64,000 nt of DNA from contig NZ_JAINZW010000002.1 in NCBI RefSeq assembly GCF_020026895.1, positions 558,001 to 622,000 of the forward strand, written 5' to 3'. Positions 9,375 to 18,178 of the stretch are shown one piece after another. Source of the stretch: Novilysobacter selenitireducens (GTDB lineage Bacteria > Pseudomonadota > Gammaproteobacteria > Xanthomonadales > Xanthomonadaceae). Below the pieces are notes generated by a model, which made no database searches, was not told the DNA's origin, and saw only the letters and a program-made list of their open reading frames with translations. Positions within the stretch are counted from its first letter, which is position 1. The number at the start of each line of letters is the position of its first letter. A program made the position numbers and the translations under genes.

Positions 9375-10003
9375 CAAGACTGGGCCTCGGTACGGTCGAC
9401 GGACCCACCGGCATCGGTGAGCTTCAATTCAAGGATGCCCCGCTGCGGCGAGGCGACGTCCATGCCCGCGAGCGCCTGCGTGTAGGCCTCCCGCGCCAGT
9501 TCGGGCTTGCCGAGCGCCAGTTGCGCATCGCCACGGATCTCCAGCGCAGCCGGGCTGTCGGCCGACGCCAGCAGCTCCAGCGCCTCTGCGGGCTCGCCGG
9601 TGTCGATCATCAGCCGTGCCAGCCGGCGTGCGACGACATCCTGCATTGCCGGGTCTTCACTGCGAATTGCACGCAGCGTAGTGATGGCTGCGTCGGCCTG
9701 CCCTGCTTCGACCTGCGCGGCCGCGAGCTGCAATGAAGCGAGGACCTGGAACGTGCCGGACGGCAACTCGGCAATCTGGCCGGCCGCTGCCGCAGCGTCA
9801 GCCTCGATGCCGTCTACCGCTTGCTGGTACTGGTCGGCGGCAGCCAGTTGGCGCGCGACCTGCTCGCGCTGCCACCACTGCCAGCCCCCGATCGCGGCCA
9901 GGCCCAGCACCACACCTCCGATCAGGCCGGCGCCGTTGCGCCGCAGCCAGTCCTGTACGCGTTCGCTTTGTTCGTGTTCGTCGAGCAGATCGTCTAGCGC
10001 CAT
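9374..10003 (-). CDS. YfgM-like tetratricopeptide protein (SecYEG ancillary subunit type)
   Basis: A 209-residue inner-membrane protein. The N-terminal 24 residues are acidic and cytosolic, followed by one membrane span (about residues 25-42) and a periplasmic tetratricopeptide region (LQLAAAQVEAGQADAAITTL, AEALELLASADSPAALEIRG). This is the architecture of YfgM, which contacts the SecYEG translocon and periplasmic chaperones. The position immediately upstream of bamB and der supports the call. In Escherichia coli the gene is preceded by hisS; here the next upstream gene is rodZ. Confidence 0.88.
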   Translation of the reverse strand: MALDDLLDEHEQSERVQDWLRRNGAGLIGGVVLGLAAIGGWQWWQREQVARQLAAADQYQQAVDGIEADAAAAAGQIAELPSGTFQVLASLQLAAAQVEAGQADAAITTLRAIRSEDPAMQDVVARRLARLMIDTGEPAEALELLASADSPAALEIRGDAQLALGKPELAREAYTQALAGMDVASPQRGILELKLTDAGGSVDRTEAQS

Positions 10004-10108
10004 GCCGGGCTGCCATGCAGGGGGCCCGCCAGTCGGCGGGCCAGGGATAGAAATGCGATCGGCCGGACTACGCCGGCCGATGCGAGGGGCGTGCGCCGCG
10101 GCGCGGGA

Positions 10109-10936
10109 TCAGTCGCGAACCGGCGCCAGCGAGCCGTCAGAGGATAGCGTAAAGCGCGCCACGTTCGCTCGGATGAACGGCTCGAGGTCGATCGCTTCGC
10201 CCCCGCGGCGGGCTTCCACGGCCGCGGAATTGCCGAGTACCACGCGCCCGACTTCGCCCTTGTCGTAGCTCAGCCGTTGCCCCGGCTTCATCATGCCCTG
10301 TTCCAGCGCCTCGCCATCCCGCGAGAACACCTGCACCCAGCTGGGCTCGTTGAACTCCAGCGACAGGCCCGATGCCGGTGACGGCTCGACCCGCTTGCGC
10401 TGGGGCAGCGCCGCCATGGACGCGATGATGGGCGTGCGCTCCGCCGCCGGAAGCTGCTGCGGTACATCGCCCTTGCTGCCGGCACCGGTCGCGGTGGTCG
10501 TCGGGAGGTCCAAGGACTCCACCGCCAACCCGTTGGACAGGTGCGGGCGCGTCGCAAGCCAGACCGGCAGCGCGATCGCGACCGTCAGCACCACGTAGAC
10601 GGCACGGCGCGCCAGTTGCTCGGCCACTACACGGTACCGCGGGACATGGGTGTGGCTGACGAGCTCGGGCGGCACGACCGGCTTGATCGGCGACTCCAAG
10701 AGCTCGTGCTCGATATCGACCTTGAGCAGCCGTGCGTAGCTGCGCAGCTGGCCCCGGACGAACACCGGTGCGCCCAGCGGGCTCCAGTCGTCGGCTTCGA
10801 GCGCACGCACGACGCGTACCGGCATTTTCAGCCGCGAGGCGACTTCCTCATGGGTGAGCCCGGCCGCCACGCGTGCGGCCTGGAGGCGCGCACCGCAGCC
10901 GTCGCAACCGGGTGCGACATCATCGGTCTGCTTCAT
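10109..10936 (-). CDS. rodZ: cytoskeletal protein RodZ-like (HTH plus DUF4115)
   Basis: A 275-residue bitopic membrane protein. The N-terminal Xre-like helix-turn-helix (GARLQAARVAAGLTHEEVASRL) occupies roughly residues 14-75. It is followed by a linker, one transmembrane helix (about 110-130, RAVYVVLTVAIALPVWLA) and a periplasmic DUF4115 domain (LSLEFNEPSWVQVFSRDGE). RodZ links MreB filaments to the elongation machinery and sets rod shape. An unusual feature is the CDGC pair at the very N-terminus (GCDGCGARLQ). The ATG shares its A with the stop of pilW. Length is somewhat shorter than E. coli RodZ, as is common in this order. Confidence 0.88.
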   Translation of the reverse strand: MKQTDDVAPGCDGCGARLQAARVAAGLTHEEVASRLKMPVRVVRALEADDWSPLGAPVFVRGQLRSYARLLKVDIEHELLESPIKPVVPPELVSHTHVPRYRVVAEQLARRAVYVVLTVAIALPVWLATRPHLSNGLAVESLDLPTTTATGAGSKGDVPQQLPAAERTPIIASMAALPQRKRVEPSPASGLSLEFNEPSWVQVFSRDGEALEQGMMKPGQRLSYDKGEVGRVVLGNSAAVEARRGGEAIDLEPFIRANVARFTLSSDGSLAPVRD

Positions 10937-11769
10937 CACCTGCTTTCTTCCCCCGTACCGGAGCCCGATGTGTTCGGGAACTCCGCCCTCATTCGCTGAA
11001 CGTATCTAGCCGCTGCGGCCGTGTCGCCGAGCATTTCCTCAATCTGTGACGCAAGCAGCAAGGATGCAGCATCCGCCGGCGCCGCAGTCAGCCGCCGTTC
11101 AGAAAAAGCCCGGGCCTGCATCCCGTCCCCGCGCCTGTAGGCGCGCTCGGCCAACGTGGAGAGTGCGATTGGATTCTTCGGATCAAGCTCGATGGCCATC
11201 CGCAGGTACGCGGTGGCTCGTTCGTCCAGGCCGGCACGGTCGGCGCATCGGCCCGCATTTGCGAGCGCACCGGCGCGCGTCTGGTACCCCGGGCTGGCCA
11301 CGGCCCGTTCGAACCACACAAGGGATTCCTGCTCCCGGCCGTTCGAACACAGCCACGTCCCGTAGTTGTTGAGCGTGCCGCCTCGGGTGGGCGCGAGCTC
11401 AGTCGCCTTGCGGTAGTACTCCCCGGCCCGAGCGGCCTGCCCCCGACGGTCGTGGACGACCGCCAGCGCCGTGTATCCACCCTCGGACGATGCGTCCAGC
11501 TTGATGGCGCTGCGGGCCTCGTCTTCGGCCTTGTCCAGCTCGTTCCGCGCCAGGTGGCCCCGCGCGCGCTGCAGGTGGGCGTCGGCCTTGCGCGCCGCGA
11601 TCCTATCGCTGGATTCGCGTACCGTGACGTCACGCGCCACCTTATCGAAATCCCCCCGCTCCAAGCTGGGGCGGACGAAGGTCAGCCGGTTGCAGCCAGC
11701 GGTAGCCAGAAAGACCAACACCACGAAGCCCCAAGGCAACCGGTTACGCCCCCACGCCTTACGCCGCAT
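10936..11769 (-). CDS. pilW: type IV pilus assembly lipoprotein PilW (PilF)
   Basis: A 277-residue lipoprotein with lipobox LATAGC (Cys26) followed by about six tetratricopeptide repeats, for example [20 protein letters not shown] and [14 protein letters not shown]. It is the pilotin that helps the PilQ secretin reach and multimerise in the outer membrane. The ATG at 11769 is chosen because it has a GGAG site six to seven bases upstream, whereas the frame extends to a TTG at 11790 without one. The start lies inside the last codons of rlmN (11-base overlap). The short overlaps with rlmN and rodZ indicate one operon. Confidence 0.9.
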   Translation of the reverse strand: MRRKAWGRNRLPWGFVVLVFLATAGCNRLTFVRPSLERGDFDKVARDVTVRESSDRIAARKADAHLQRARGHLARNELDKAEDEARSAIKLDASSEGGYTALAVVHDRRGQAARAGEYYRKATELAPTRGGTLNNYGTWLCSNGREQESLVWFERAVASPGYQTRAGALANAGRCADRAGLDERATAYLRMAIELDPKNPIALSTLAERAYRRGDGMQARAFSERRLTAAPADAASLLLASQIEEMLGDTAAAARYVQRMRAEFPNTSGSGTGEESR

Positions 11770-12988
11770 CGCTGACTCCACCACCTTCAAGCGATTTACG
11801 GAACTCCGCCTGCCGGCGGGTCCGATCCATCACCTGCCCCTTGAGCTGCCCGCAGGCTGCGTCGATGTCATCGCCGCGGGTGCGCCGCACCGTGGTCAGG
11901 ACGCGCGCATCCTGCAGCAGCTTCTGGAAGGTGCGGATGTCGGCCTCGGGCGATCGCTCGAAGCGCGTGCCCGGGAACGGGTTGAACGGGATCAGGTTGA
12001 CCTTCGCCGCATCCTTCATCTGGACCGCGTTCTCGAACTGGCGCATCAGGCGGGCCAGTTCGCGCGCATGCTGCGGCTGGTCGTTGACGCCCTTCATCAA
12101 CGTGTATTCGAACGTGATCGACGAGCGCGGCTTGCGGCGCACGTAGCGCTGGCAGGCAGCCATCAACTCGGCGATCGGGTACTTCTTGTTGAGCGGCACC
12201 AGCTCGGTGCGCAGCTCGTCGTTGGGCGCATGCAGCGAGACGGCCAGCGACACATCACTGACCTCGCCGAGCTTGTCGATCATCGGCACCATTCCCGCCG
12301 TGGACAGCGTCACGCGTTTGTTGGCCAGGCCGTAGCCGAGATCGTCGCGCATGATGCTCATTGCGCGCACGACATTGTCGAAATTGGCCAGCGGCTCGCC
12401 CATCCCCATCATCACGACGTTGGTCAGCTTGCGCTGCTGGTGCGGCACGTTGCCCAGGTGGCGCGCAGCCACCCAGACCTGCCCGATGATCTCGGCGGTC
12501 GACAGGTTCCGGTTGAAACCCTGGGTCGCGGTCGAGCAGAACTGGCAGTTCAACGCACACCCCACCTGGCTGGACACACACAGCGTCCCGCGGCCCTTGT
12601 CGGGGATGTAGACGGTCTCGATGGCGTTCTTAGGGTCCATGCCGAGCAGCCACTTGTGCGTGCCGTCGGCAGAGGGCTGGTCGTGCAGCACCATCGGCGC
12701 GCGCACTTCAGCGTGCTCGTGCAGCTTGGCGCGCAAGGCCTTGCCCAGGTCGGTCATGCCGTCGAAGTCGGTGACATGCCGGTGATGGATCCACTTCATG
12801 ACCTGGTGGGCGCGATAGCGCTTTTCGCCCAGGGTCTGCTCGAAGAAGTCCTCGAGCGAAACGCGGTCGAGGTCGAAGATGTTGCGCTTCGACCCCGACC
12901 CCTTGGTGTCCGCGCTCCCCGCAGGCACCGAGCTTGCGCCGGAGTCCGGAGCGAGCGTGATGTCGATGCGTGCGTCTGAGGAGCTCAT
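11759..12988 (-). CDS. rlmN: dual-specificity 23S rRNA / tRNA adenine-C2 methyltransferase
   Basis: A 409-residue radical SAM enzyme that methylates C2 of A2503 in 23S rRNA and A37 of some tRNAs, tuning translation accuracy. The cluster-binding motif CALNCQFC places the three cysteines at 144, 148 and 151, preceded by [30 protein letters not shown] and [10 protein letters not shown] are further family marks. About 35 residues of Ser/Gly/Asp-rich sequence precede the conserved part ([16 protein letters not shown]), so the start at 12988 may be slightly long. It precedes pilW in the usual ndk-rlmN-pilW order. Confidence 0.96.
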   Translation of the reverse strand: MSSSDARIDITLAPDSGASSVPAGSADTKGSGSKRNIFDLDRVSLEDFFEQTLGEKRYRAHQVMKWIHHRHVTDFDGMTDLGKALRAKLHEHAEVRAPMVLHDQPSADGTHKWLLGMDPKNAIETVYIPDKGRGTLCVSSQVGCALNCQFCSTATQGFNRNLSTAEIIGQVWVAARHLGNVPHQQRKLTNVVMMGMGEPLANFDNVVRAMSIMRDDLGYGLANKRVTLSTAGMVPMIDKLGEVSDVSLAVSLHAPNDELRTELVPLNKKYPIAELMAACQRYVRRKPRSSITFEYTLMKGVNDQPQHARELARLMRQFENAVQMKDAAKVNLIPFNPFPGTRFERSPEADIRTFQKLLQDARVLTTVRRTRGDDIDAACGQLKGQVMDRTRRQAEFRKSLEGGGVSDAA

Positions 12989-13019
12989 GGAAACCTGTAT
13001 CGCCTGTGTTTGAAATCGA

Positions 13020-13445
13020 TCAGCGTGCGTAGACGTCGGTGGCCGGAAAGAAATACGCGATCTCGATCGCGGCGTTCTCCAGGCTGTCCGAGCCGTGCAC
13101 GGCGTTGGCGTCGATGCTGTCGGCGAAATCCGCGCGGATGGTGCCGGCGGCGGCATCCTTCGGATTGGTCGCACCCATCAGGTCACGGTTCTTCAGCACC
13201 GCGCCCTCGCCTTCCAGAACCTGGATCATCACCGGGCCGGAAATCATGAACTCGACCAGGGCGCCGAAGAACGGACGCTCGCGGTGGACGGCGTAGAAGC
13301 CCTCCGCCTCGCTGCGGGACAGGTGCTTCATCTTGGAAGCCGCGACCTTGAGGCCGGCCTTCTCGAAACGGGTGTAGATCTCGCCGATCACGTTCTTGGC
13401 AACGGCATCGGGCTTGATAATCGAAAGGGTGCGCTCCAGCGCCAT
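13020..13445 (-). CDS. ndk: nucleoside diphosphate kinase
   Basis: A 141-residue NDK that balances nucleoside triphosphate pools by ping-pong phosphoryl transfer. The catalytic His117 is in the signature NAVHGSDS, the N-terminus [18 protein letters not shown] is canonical, and the length is exact for bacterial enzymes. A Shine-Dalgarno-like GGAG lies upstream of the ATG at 13445. An intrinsic-terminator-like hairpin sits 67 bases upstream and points into this gene. Confidence 0.98.
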   Translation of the reverse strand: MALERTLSIIKPDAVAKNVIGEIYTRFEKAGLKVAASKMKHLSRSEAEGFYAVHRERPFFGALVEFMISGPVMIQVLEGEGAVLKNRDLMGATNPKDAAAGTIRADFADSIDANAVHGSDSLENAAIEIAYFFPATDVYAR

Positions 13446-13511
13446 GGGATGTCTCCAGGTGGGCGGGCCGCGGACCCTGCTTGAAAGGAGTCTCGCGCCC
13501 GAGGATAACAG

Positions 13512-13537
13512 AAAAACCCGCGCCGGGACGCGGGTTT
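13512..13537 (-). terminator. terminator-like hairpin upstream of ndk
   Basis: A perfect nine-base-pair stem AAACCCGCG / CGCGGGTTT with a six-base loop, followed on the minus strand by TTTTTCTG. It lies between the divergently oriented psrA and ndk genes and points towards ndk. No annotated minus-strand gene lies immediately upstream, so it either ends a short unannotated RNA or is part of a long ndk leader acting as an attenuator. Confidence 0.55.
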
Positions 13538-13641
13538 AGCCGATATGGCTACGGTAATGCTATCGGATTGCGACGCGCTTTTGCAGGCCCGACGACCGGT
13601 TGTCCGCGAAAACAGGTCAACCCGTACGTTGGGGTTCAGCG

Positions 13642-13670
13642 TTGACGGCGACCCGTGCGCTCCGTAGCAT
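13642..13670 (+). promoter_or_regulatory. sigma-70 type promoter of the psrA-like gene
   Basis: A -35 box TTGACG and a -10 box TAGCAT are separated by exactly 17 bases. The expected transcription start, near 13677, falls inside the palindromic operator that begins at 13669. Confidence 0.6.
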
Positions 13671-13686
13671 CAAACAAGCGTTTGAT
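13669..13686. promoter_or_regulatory. PsrA-type operator
   Basis: The palindrome ATCAAAC-AAGC-GTTTGAT has seven-base arms and a four-base spacer. Its core CAAAC-N4-GTTTG fits the published PsrA recognition pattern (G/C)AAAC-N2-4-GTTT(G/C). It overlaps the end of the -10 box and the likely transcription start, which fits repression of the regulator's own gene and perhaps of the downstream fad genes. Confidence 0.68.
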
Positions 13687-13714
13687 TCACCCCCTCCCCA
13701 TCACCTGACCATCC

Positions 13715-14335
13715 ATGGCCACCTCTGCCCACTTCTCGACGAAGGACCGCATTCTCGGAGCCGCCGAGGAACTGTTCGCCCAGTTCGGCTTCTCCGGTAC
13801 GTCGCTGCGCCAAGTCACCAGCCGCGCGGACGTGAACATCGCTGCCGTCAATTACCACTTCGGCAGCAAGGAGAACCTCGTCAACGAGGTGTTCCGACGG
13901 CGCATGGACGGCATGAGCGCCGACCGGCTGACGGCGCTGAAGGCCGCGGTCGAGCAGTCCCCGGGCGAACTGGAACCGATCCTTGCCGCGTTCGTGGAGC
14001 CCGCCCTGGCGCTGGCGCAGGATCGTCACGGTGGTGGCGCCTTCGTCCGCGTCGTGGCCCGCGCCTATGCCGAGAAGAACGACAGCCTGCGCAAGTTCCT
14101 GTCCGACCACTACGGCCACGTGCTGCGCGAGTTCGCCAAGGCGATCGCCACCTGTGTGCCGTCGCTGAGCAAGGAGGAGCTCTACTGGCGCTTGGACTTC
14201 CTCGCCGGAGCACTTACCTATGCCATGGCGGACTTCGGCCTGATCAAGCGGCCCACCGGCGTCAGCGAGAAGGCGCACCGTGAAAGGGCCGCGCGTGAAC
14301 TGATCCGCTTCGCAGCGGCAGGCTTCAAGAGCTGA
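13715..14335 (+). CDS. TetR-family fatty-acid-responsive regulator, PsrA-like
   Basis: A 206-residue TetR/AcrR regulator. The DNA-binding half (about residues 8-55: KDRILGAAEELFAQFGFSGT, SLRQVTSRADVNIAAVNYHF) is close in pattern to PsrA of Pseudomonas, including the NxAAVNYHFGSK recognition region. The ligand-binding C-terminal half carries FVRVVARAYAEKN and a conserved WRLDFLAGALTYAMAD. PsrA-type proteins release DNA on binding long-chain fatty acids or acyl-CoA. Here the gene is followed by fadB-like and fadA genes and preceded by a matching operator, which strongly suggests control of beta-oxidation. The ATG at 13715 has no clear ribosome-binding site. Confidence 0.82.
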   Translation: MATSAHFSTKDRILGAAEELFAQFGFSGTSLRQVTSRADVNIAAVNYHFGSKENLVNEVFRRRMDGMSADRLTALKAAVEQSPGELEPILAAFVEPALALAQDRHGGGAFVRVVARAYAEKNDSLRKFLSDHYGHVLREFAKAIATCVPSLSKEELYWRLDFLAGALTYAMADFGLIKRPTGVSEKAHRERAARELIRFAAAGFKS

Positions 14336-14433
14336 TCTATTGCAACGGTGAAGTCGCGAAGGCCCGGCACTCGCAAGGGCCAGCTCGCAAAGAACGGCGA
14401 TCAACATTATTTGTTTTCAAGGAGTTGCATAAA

Positions 14434-16809
14434 ATGGCTGACAAATTGCTTGTGCGGCGTGCAGCAGTACTCGGCGCCGGCGTCATGGGCGCCCAGATCG
14501 CAGCGCACCTGACCAATGCGGGCGTGGACACGGTGCTGTTCGACCTGCCCGCAAAGGACGGCGACCCCAACGGCATCGTCAACAAGGCCATCGCCAACCT
14601 GGCCAAGCTGAGCCCCGCCCCGCTGGCCGACAAGGCGCTCGCCGAGCGGATCGTGCCGGCCAATTACGAAACCGGGCTGGAGCTGTTGGACGGCTGCGAC
14701 CTGGTGATCGAAGCCATCGCCGAGCGGATGGACTGGAAGCAGGACCTCTACCGCAAGATCGCGCCGCACGTCGCTGACCACGCCGTCCTCGCCAGCAATA
14801 CGTCGGGTCTGGGCATCAACGCGCTGGCCGACGTACTGCCCGACGCCATGCGCCCGCGGTTCTTGGGCGTGCACTTCTTCAACCCGCCCCGCTACATGCA
14901 CCTGGCCGAGCTGATCCCGGCCAAGTCGACCGACCCGTCCGTCCTGGCGAAACTCGAAGCGTTCCTCACCACCACGCTCGGCAAGGGCGTAGTGATCGCC
15001 AAGGACACACCGAACTTCATCGGCAACCGCATTGGCGTTTTCTCGATGCTGGCGGCGATGCACCACACCGAGCAGCTGGGCCTTGGCTTCGATACCGTGG
15101 ACGCGCTCACCGGCCCGGCCATCGGGCGGCCCAAGTCCGCCACCTACCGCACGGCCGACGTCGTGGGCCTGGACACGATGGCCCACGTCATCAAGACCAT
15201 GGCCGATACGCTGCCCGACGACCCGTGGCACAAGTACTTCAAGGCGCCCAAGTGGTTGGCCGCCCTGGTCGAGAAGGGCGCGTTGGGGCAGAAGACCGGC
15301 GCCGGCTTCTACACCAAGAAGGGCAAGGACATCCTGGTCCTGGACCTGAAGGCGCAGGACTACCGACCCGTCGCATCGGACCTCGATCCGGAAGTCGCCG
15401 CCCTGCTGAAGGAGCGCGACCCTTCGAAGAAGTTCGCGGCCCTTCGCGCCAGCGACCACCCACAGGCCAAATTCCTTTGGGCCTGCTTCCGCGACACGTT
15501 CCACTACACCGCGTATCACCTGGAAAGCATCGCCGACACCGCGCGCGACGTGGACCTGGCGATCCGTTGGGGCTATGGCTGGTCGATGGGTCCGTTCGAG
15601 ACCTGGCAGGCCGCGGGCTGGAAGCAGGTCGCCGAGTGGATCGCCGAGGACATCGTCTCCGGCGATGCCATGAGCAGCGCCGCCCTCCCCGACTGGGTGT
15701 TCGATGGCCGCGAGGGCGTGCACGTAACCGAGGGCAGCTACAGCCCGTCGCGCGAAGCCAGGGTGCCGCGTTCGGCAAACCCCGTATACGGACGCCAGAG
15801 GTTCCCGGACCCGCTGCTGGGCGAGCGGTTCCCGGAAGGCCGCACGGTGTTCGAGAACGACGGCGTGCGGATGTGGGCCGACGAGAACGACGACATCGCC
15901 GTGGTCGGTTTCAAGACCAAGATGCACACGGTCAACAACCATGTGCTGGACGGGCTGCAGGAAGCCATCGGCGTCGCTGAGCGGGATTTCGCCGGCATGG
16001 TGATCTGGCAGCCGAAGGAGCCGTTCTCCGCCGGCGCCGACCTCGCGGGCGCCCTTGGCCTGTTGCAGGCCGGCGACGTCGCCGGGTTCGAGGCGATGGT
16101 CGCCAACTTCCAGGCGACCAGCCAGCGCATCAAGTACGCGCTGGTGCCAGTGGTCGCTGCCGTCCGTGGCCTGGCCCTGGGCGGTGGCTGTGAGTTCCAG
16201 ATGCATGCCGCGCGCAGCGTGTTCGGGCTGGAGAGCTACGTCGGGCTCGTCGAAGCCGGTGTCGGCCTGCTGCCGGCCGGCGGTGGCCTCAAGGAGTTCG
16301 CGGTACGTGCCTCCGAAAAGGCGGGACCGAACGGTGACGTGTTCGCGGAGCTGAAGGTCGCGTTCGAAAGTGTCGCGATGGGCAAGGTGTCCACGTCGGC
16401 CATGGAAGCCCGCAACCTCAAGCTGGCCCGCGATACGGACCGCATCGTCTTCAACGCGCACGAGCTGCTCCACGTCGCCAAGGCCGAGGCCCGCGCACTC
16501 GCCGAAGGCGGCTACCGTCCGCCCATGCCGGCGCGACGCATCCAGGTCGCGGGCGACGTGGGCATCGCCACGTTCAAGATGCTGCTGGTCAACATGCTCG
16601 AGGGCCGCTTCATCTCGCCGCACGACTATGAGATCGCCAGCCGGATCGCCACCGTGATGTGCGGCGGCGAAGTCGACCGCGGCGCACTTGTGGACGAAGA
16701 GTGGCTGCTGAGGCTGGAGCGCGAGCACTTCGTCGCGTTGGCGCAGATGCCGAAGACGCAGGAGCGCATCGCCCACATGCTCAAGACGGGCAAGCCGCTC
16801 AGGAACTGA
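14434..16809 (+). CDS. 3-hydroxyacyl-CoA dehydrogenase / enoyl-CoA hydratase (FadN/FadB-like)
   Basis: A 791-residue beta-oxidation enzyme. The N-terminus is the NAD-binding hydroxyacyl-CoA dehydrogenase (VLGAGVMGAQIAAHL, residues 12-26; later FFNPPRYMHLAEL). The C-terminal third is the crotonase-fold enoyl-CoA hydratase, with the oxyanion segment LALGGGCEFQMHAA near residue 580 and GLVEAGVGLLPAGGG near 605. This order is the reverse of E. coli FadB and resembles FadN of Bacillus and its proteobacterial relatives. The Glu in VEAGVG is consistent with an active hydratase. The ATG has an AAGGAG site nine bases upstream; a TTG three codons earlier is not needed. It is 98 bases after the regulator gene and followed by fadA. 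Confidence 0.92.
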   Translation: MADKLLVRRAAVLGAGVMGAQIAAHLTNAGVDTVLFDLPAKDGDPNGIVNKAIANLAKLSPAPLADKALAERIVPANYETGLELLDGCDLVIEAIAERMDWKQDLYRKIAPHVADHAVLASNTSGLGINALADVLPDAMRPRFLGVHFFNPPRYMHLAELIPAKSTDPSVLAKLEAFLTTTLGKGVVIAKDTPNFIGNRIGVFSMLAAMHHTEQLGLGFDTVDALTGPAIGRPKSATYRTADVVGLDTMAHVIKTMADTLPDDPWHKYFKAPKWLAALVEKGALGQKTGAGFYTKKGKDILVLDLKAQDYRPVASDLDPEVAALLKERDPSKKFAALRASDHPQAKFLWACFRDTFHYTAYHLESIADTARDVDLAIRWGYGWSMGPFETWQAAGWKQVAEWIAEDIVSGDAMSSAALPDWVFDGREGVHVTEGSYSPSREARVPRSANPVYGRQRFPDPLLGERFPEGRTVFENDGVRMWADENDDIAVVGFKTKMHTVNNHVLDGLQEAIGVAERDFAGMVIWQPKEPFSAGADLAGALGLLQAGDVAGFEAMVANFQATSQRIKYALVPVVAAVRGLALGGGCEFQMHAARSVFGLESYVGLVEAGVGLLPAGGGLKEFAVRASEKAGPNGDVFAELKVAFESVAMGKVSTSAMEARNLKLARDTDRIVFNAHELLHVAKAEARALAEGGYRPPMPARRIQVAGDVGIATFKMLLVNMLEGRFISPHDYEIASRIATVMCGGEVDRGALVDEEWLLRLEREHFVALAQMPKTQERIAHMLKTGKPLRN

Positions 16810-16922
16810 GCGGCGGTTCCACCAGCGAGACTTCCCCAATTTCGCAGGGTCGCAGTGAATCGGGCCAGCCAAGCTCCATCGGCCGCCCCGCCACCGTCAG
16901 GCCCCGCCTCCGGAGAGACACC

Positions 16923-18125
16923 ATGAAGCAGATCCAGGATGCCTACATCGTCGCCGCCACCCGCACCCCGGTGGGCAAGGCGCCGCGCGGCGTGTTCCGC
17001 AACACCCGCCCCGACGACATGCTGGCGCATGTGCTCAAGGCCGTGGTCGCCCAGGCGCCGGGCATCGACGTCAACCGCATCGACGACGCGATCATCGGCT
17101 GCGCGATGCCGGAGGGCGAGCAAGGCATGAACGTGGCGCGTATCGGCGTGCTGCTGGCCGGCCTGCCCGACACCGTCGCCGCGCAGACGATCAACCGGTT
17201 CTGTTCGTCGGGCCTGCAGGCCGTCGCGCTGGCCGCGGACCAGATCCGGTTGGGCAATGCGGACCTGATGCTGGCCGGCGGCACCGAGTCTATGTCGATG
17301 GTGCCGATGATGGGCAACAAGGTCGCGCTCTCCCCGTCCGTGTTCAAGGACGACCACGTGGCGATCGCCTACGGCATGGGCATCACCGCCGAAAAGGTCG
17401 CCGAGGAATGGAAGGTTTCACGCGACGACCAGGATGCGTTCGCCCTCGCCTCCCATCAGAAGGCCATTGCCGCCATCGAGGCGGGCGAGTTCAAGGACGA
17501 GATCAGTCCCTACGAAGTTGTCTCCGGCAATCCGGACCTCGGCGCGAACACGGTGCGGATCCGTCAACGCATGGTCGATACCGACGAGGGTCCGCGTCCG
17601 GACAGCTCGCTGGAAGGCCTGGCCAAGCTCCGCCCCGTCTTCCGTAACGGCCAGTTCGGCGGCACGGTCACTGCCGGCAACAGTTCCCAGATGAGCGACG
17701 GTGCGGGTGCCGTGTTGTTGGCGTCCGAACAAGCCATCAAGGACTACGGACTGACGCCGCTGGCCCGCTTCGTCAGCTTCTCGGTGGCGGGCGTGCGGCC
17801 TGAGGTCATGGGCATCGGCCCGATCGCCGCGATCCCGAAGGCGCTGAAGCAGGCAGGACTGACCAGGGACCAGATGGACTGGATCGAACTCAACGAGGCG
17901 TTTGCCGCGCAGGCGCTGGCGGTGATCCGCGATTCGGACCTGGACCCGGCCAAGGTGAACCCATTGGGCGGCGCCATCGCGCTGGGCCACCCGCTCGGTG
18001 CCACGGGCGCGGTGCGCACGGCGACGATCGTCCATGGCCTGCGCCGCCGCCAGCAGAAGTACGGCATGGTGACCATGTGCATCGGCACCGGCATGGGCGC
18101 GGCGGGCATTTTCGAGTCGCTGTAA
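16923..18125 (+). CDS. fadA: acetyl-CoA C-acyltransferase (3-ketoacyl-CoA thiolase)
   Basis: A 400-residue thiolase that cleaves 3-ketoacyl-CoA in the last step of beta-oxidation. The nucleophile Cys94 is in NRFCSSGLQA, the catalytic His is in GGAIALGHPLGATGA, and the second Cys is in MCIGTGMGAAGI. The ATG is preceded by GGAGA. The gene lies 113 bases after the fadB-like gene on the same strand, consistent with the usual fad operon, and converges with the FAD oxidoreductase gene. A GC-rich hairpin without a U-run (CGCCCG / CGGGCG at 18158-18174) lies in the short gap. Confidence 0.95.
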   Translation: MKQIQDAYIVAATRTPVGKAPRGVFRNTRPDDMLAHVLKAVVAQAPGIDVNRIDDAIIGCAMPEGEQGMNVARIGVLLAGLPDTVAAQTINRFCSSGLQAVALAADQIRLGNADLMLAGGTESMSMVPMMGNKVALSPSVFKDDHVAIAYGMGITAEKVAEEWKVSRDDQDAFALASHQKAIAAIEAGEFKDEISPYEVVSGNPDLGANTVRIRQRMVDTDEGPRPDSSLEGLAKLRPVFRNGQFGGTVTAGNSSQMSDGAGAVLLASEQAIKDYGLTPLARFVSFSVAGVRPEVMGIGPIAAIPKALKQAGLTRDQMDWIELNEAFAAQALAVIRDSDLDPAKVNPLGGAIALGHPLGATGAVRTATIVHGLRRRQQKYGMVTMCIGTGMGAAGIFESL

Positions 18126-18178
18126 CTCACGCCGCCGGGCTGTCAACTCGCGCAAGCCGCCCGCGACACGGGCGCTCG

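Noticed and set aside
9375-9377. TTG as the start of bamB, and the similar one-codon-earlier starts of rodZ (GTG at 10939) and galU (TTG at 20457)
   Set aside because: In each case an ATG follows immediately and shares a base with the preceding stop codon, the more usual arrangement.
13540-13714. A tRNA gene in the psrA-ndk gap
   Set aside because: No cloverleaf could be drawn and no T-loop or CCA end is present, despite the nearby terminator.
14400-14424. A second PsrA operator just before the fadB-like gene (ATCAAC...TGTTTTC)
   Set aside because: The half-sites are imperfect and the spacing is too long compared with the clear site at 13669.
14407-16872. A minus-strand open frame of about 820 codons opposite the fadB-like gene
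   Set aside because: The plus-strand protein has complete NAD-binding and hydratase motifs; the antisense translation has none.
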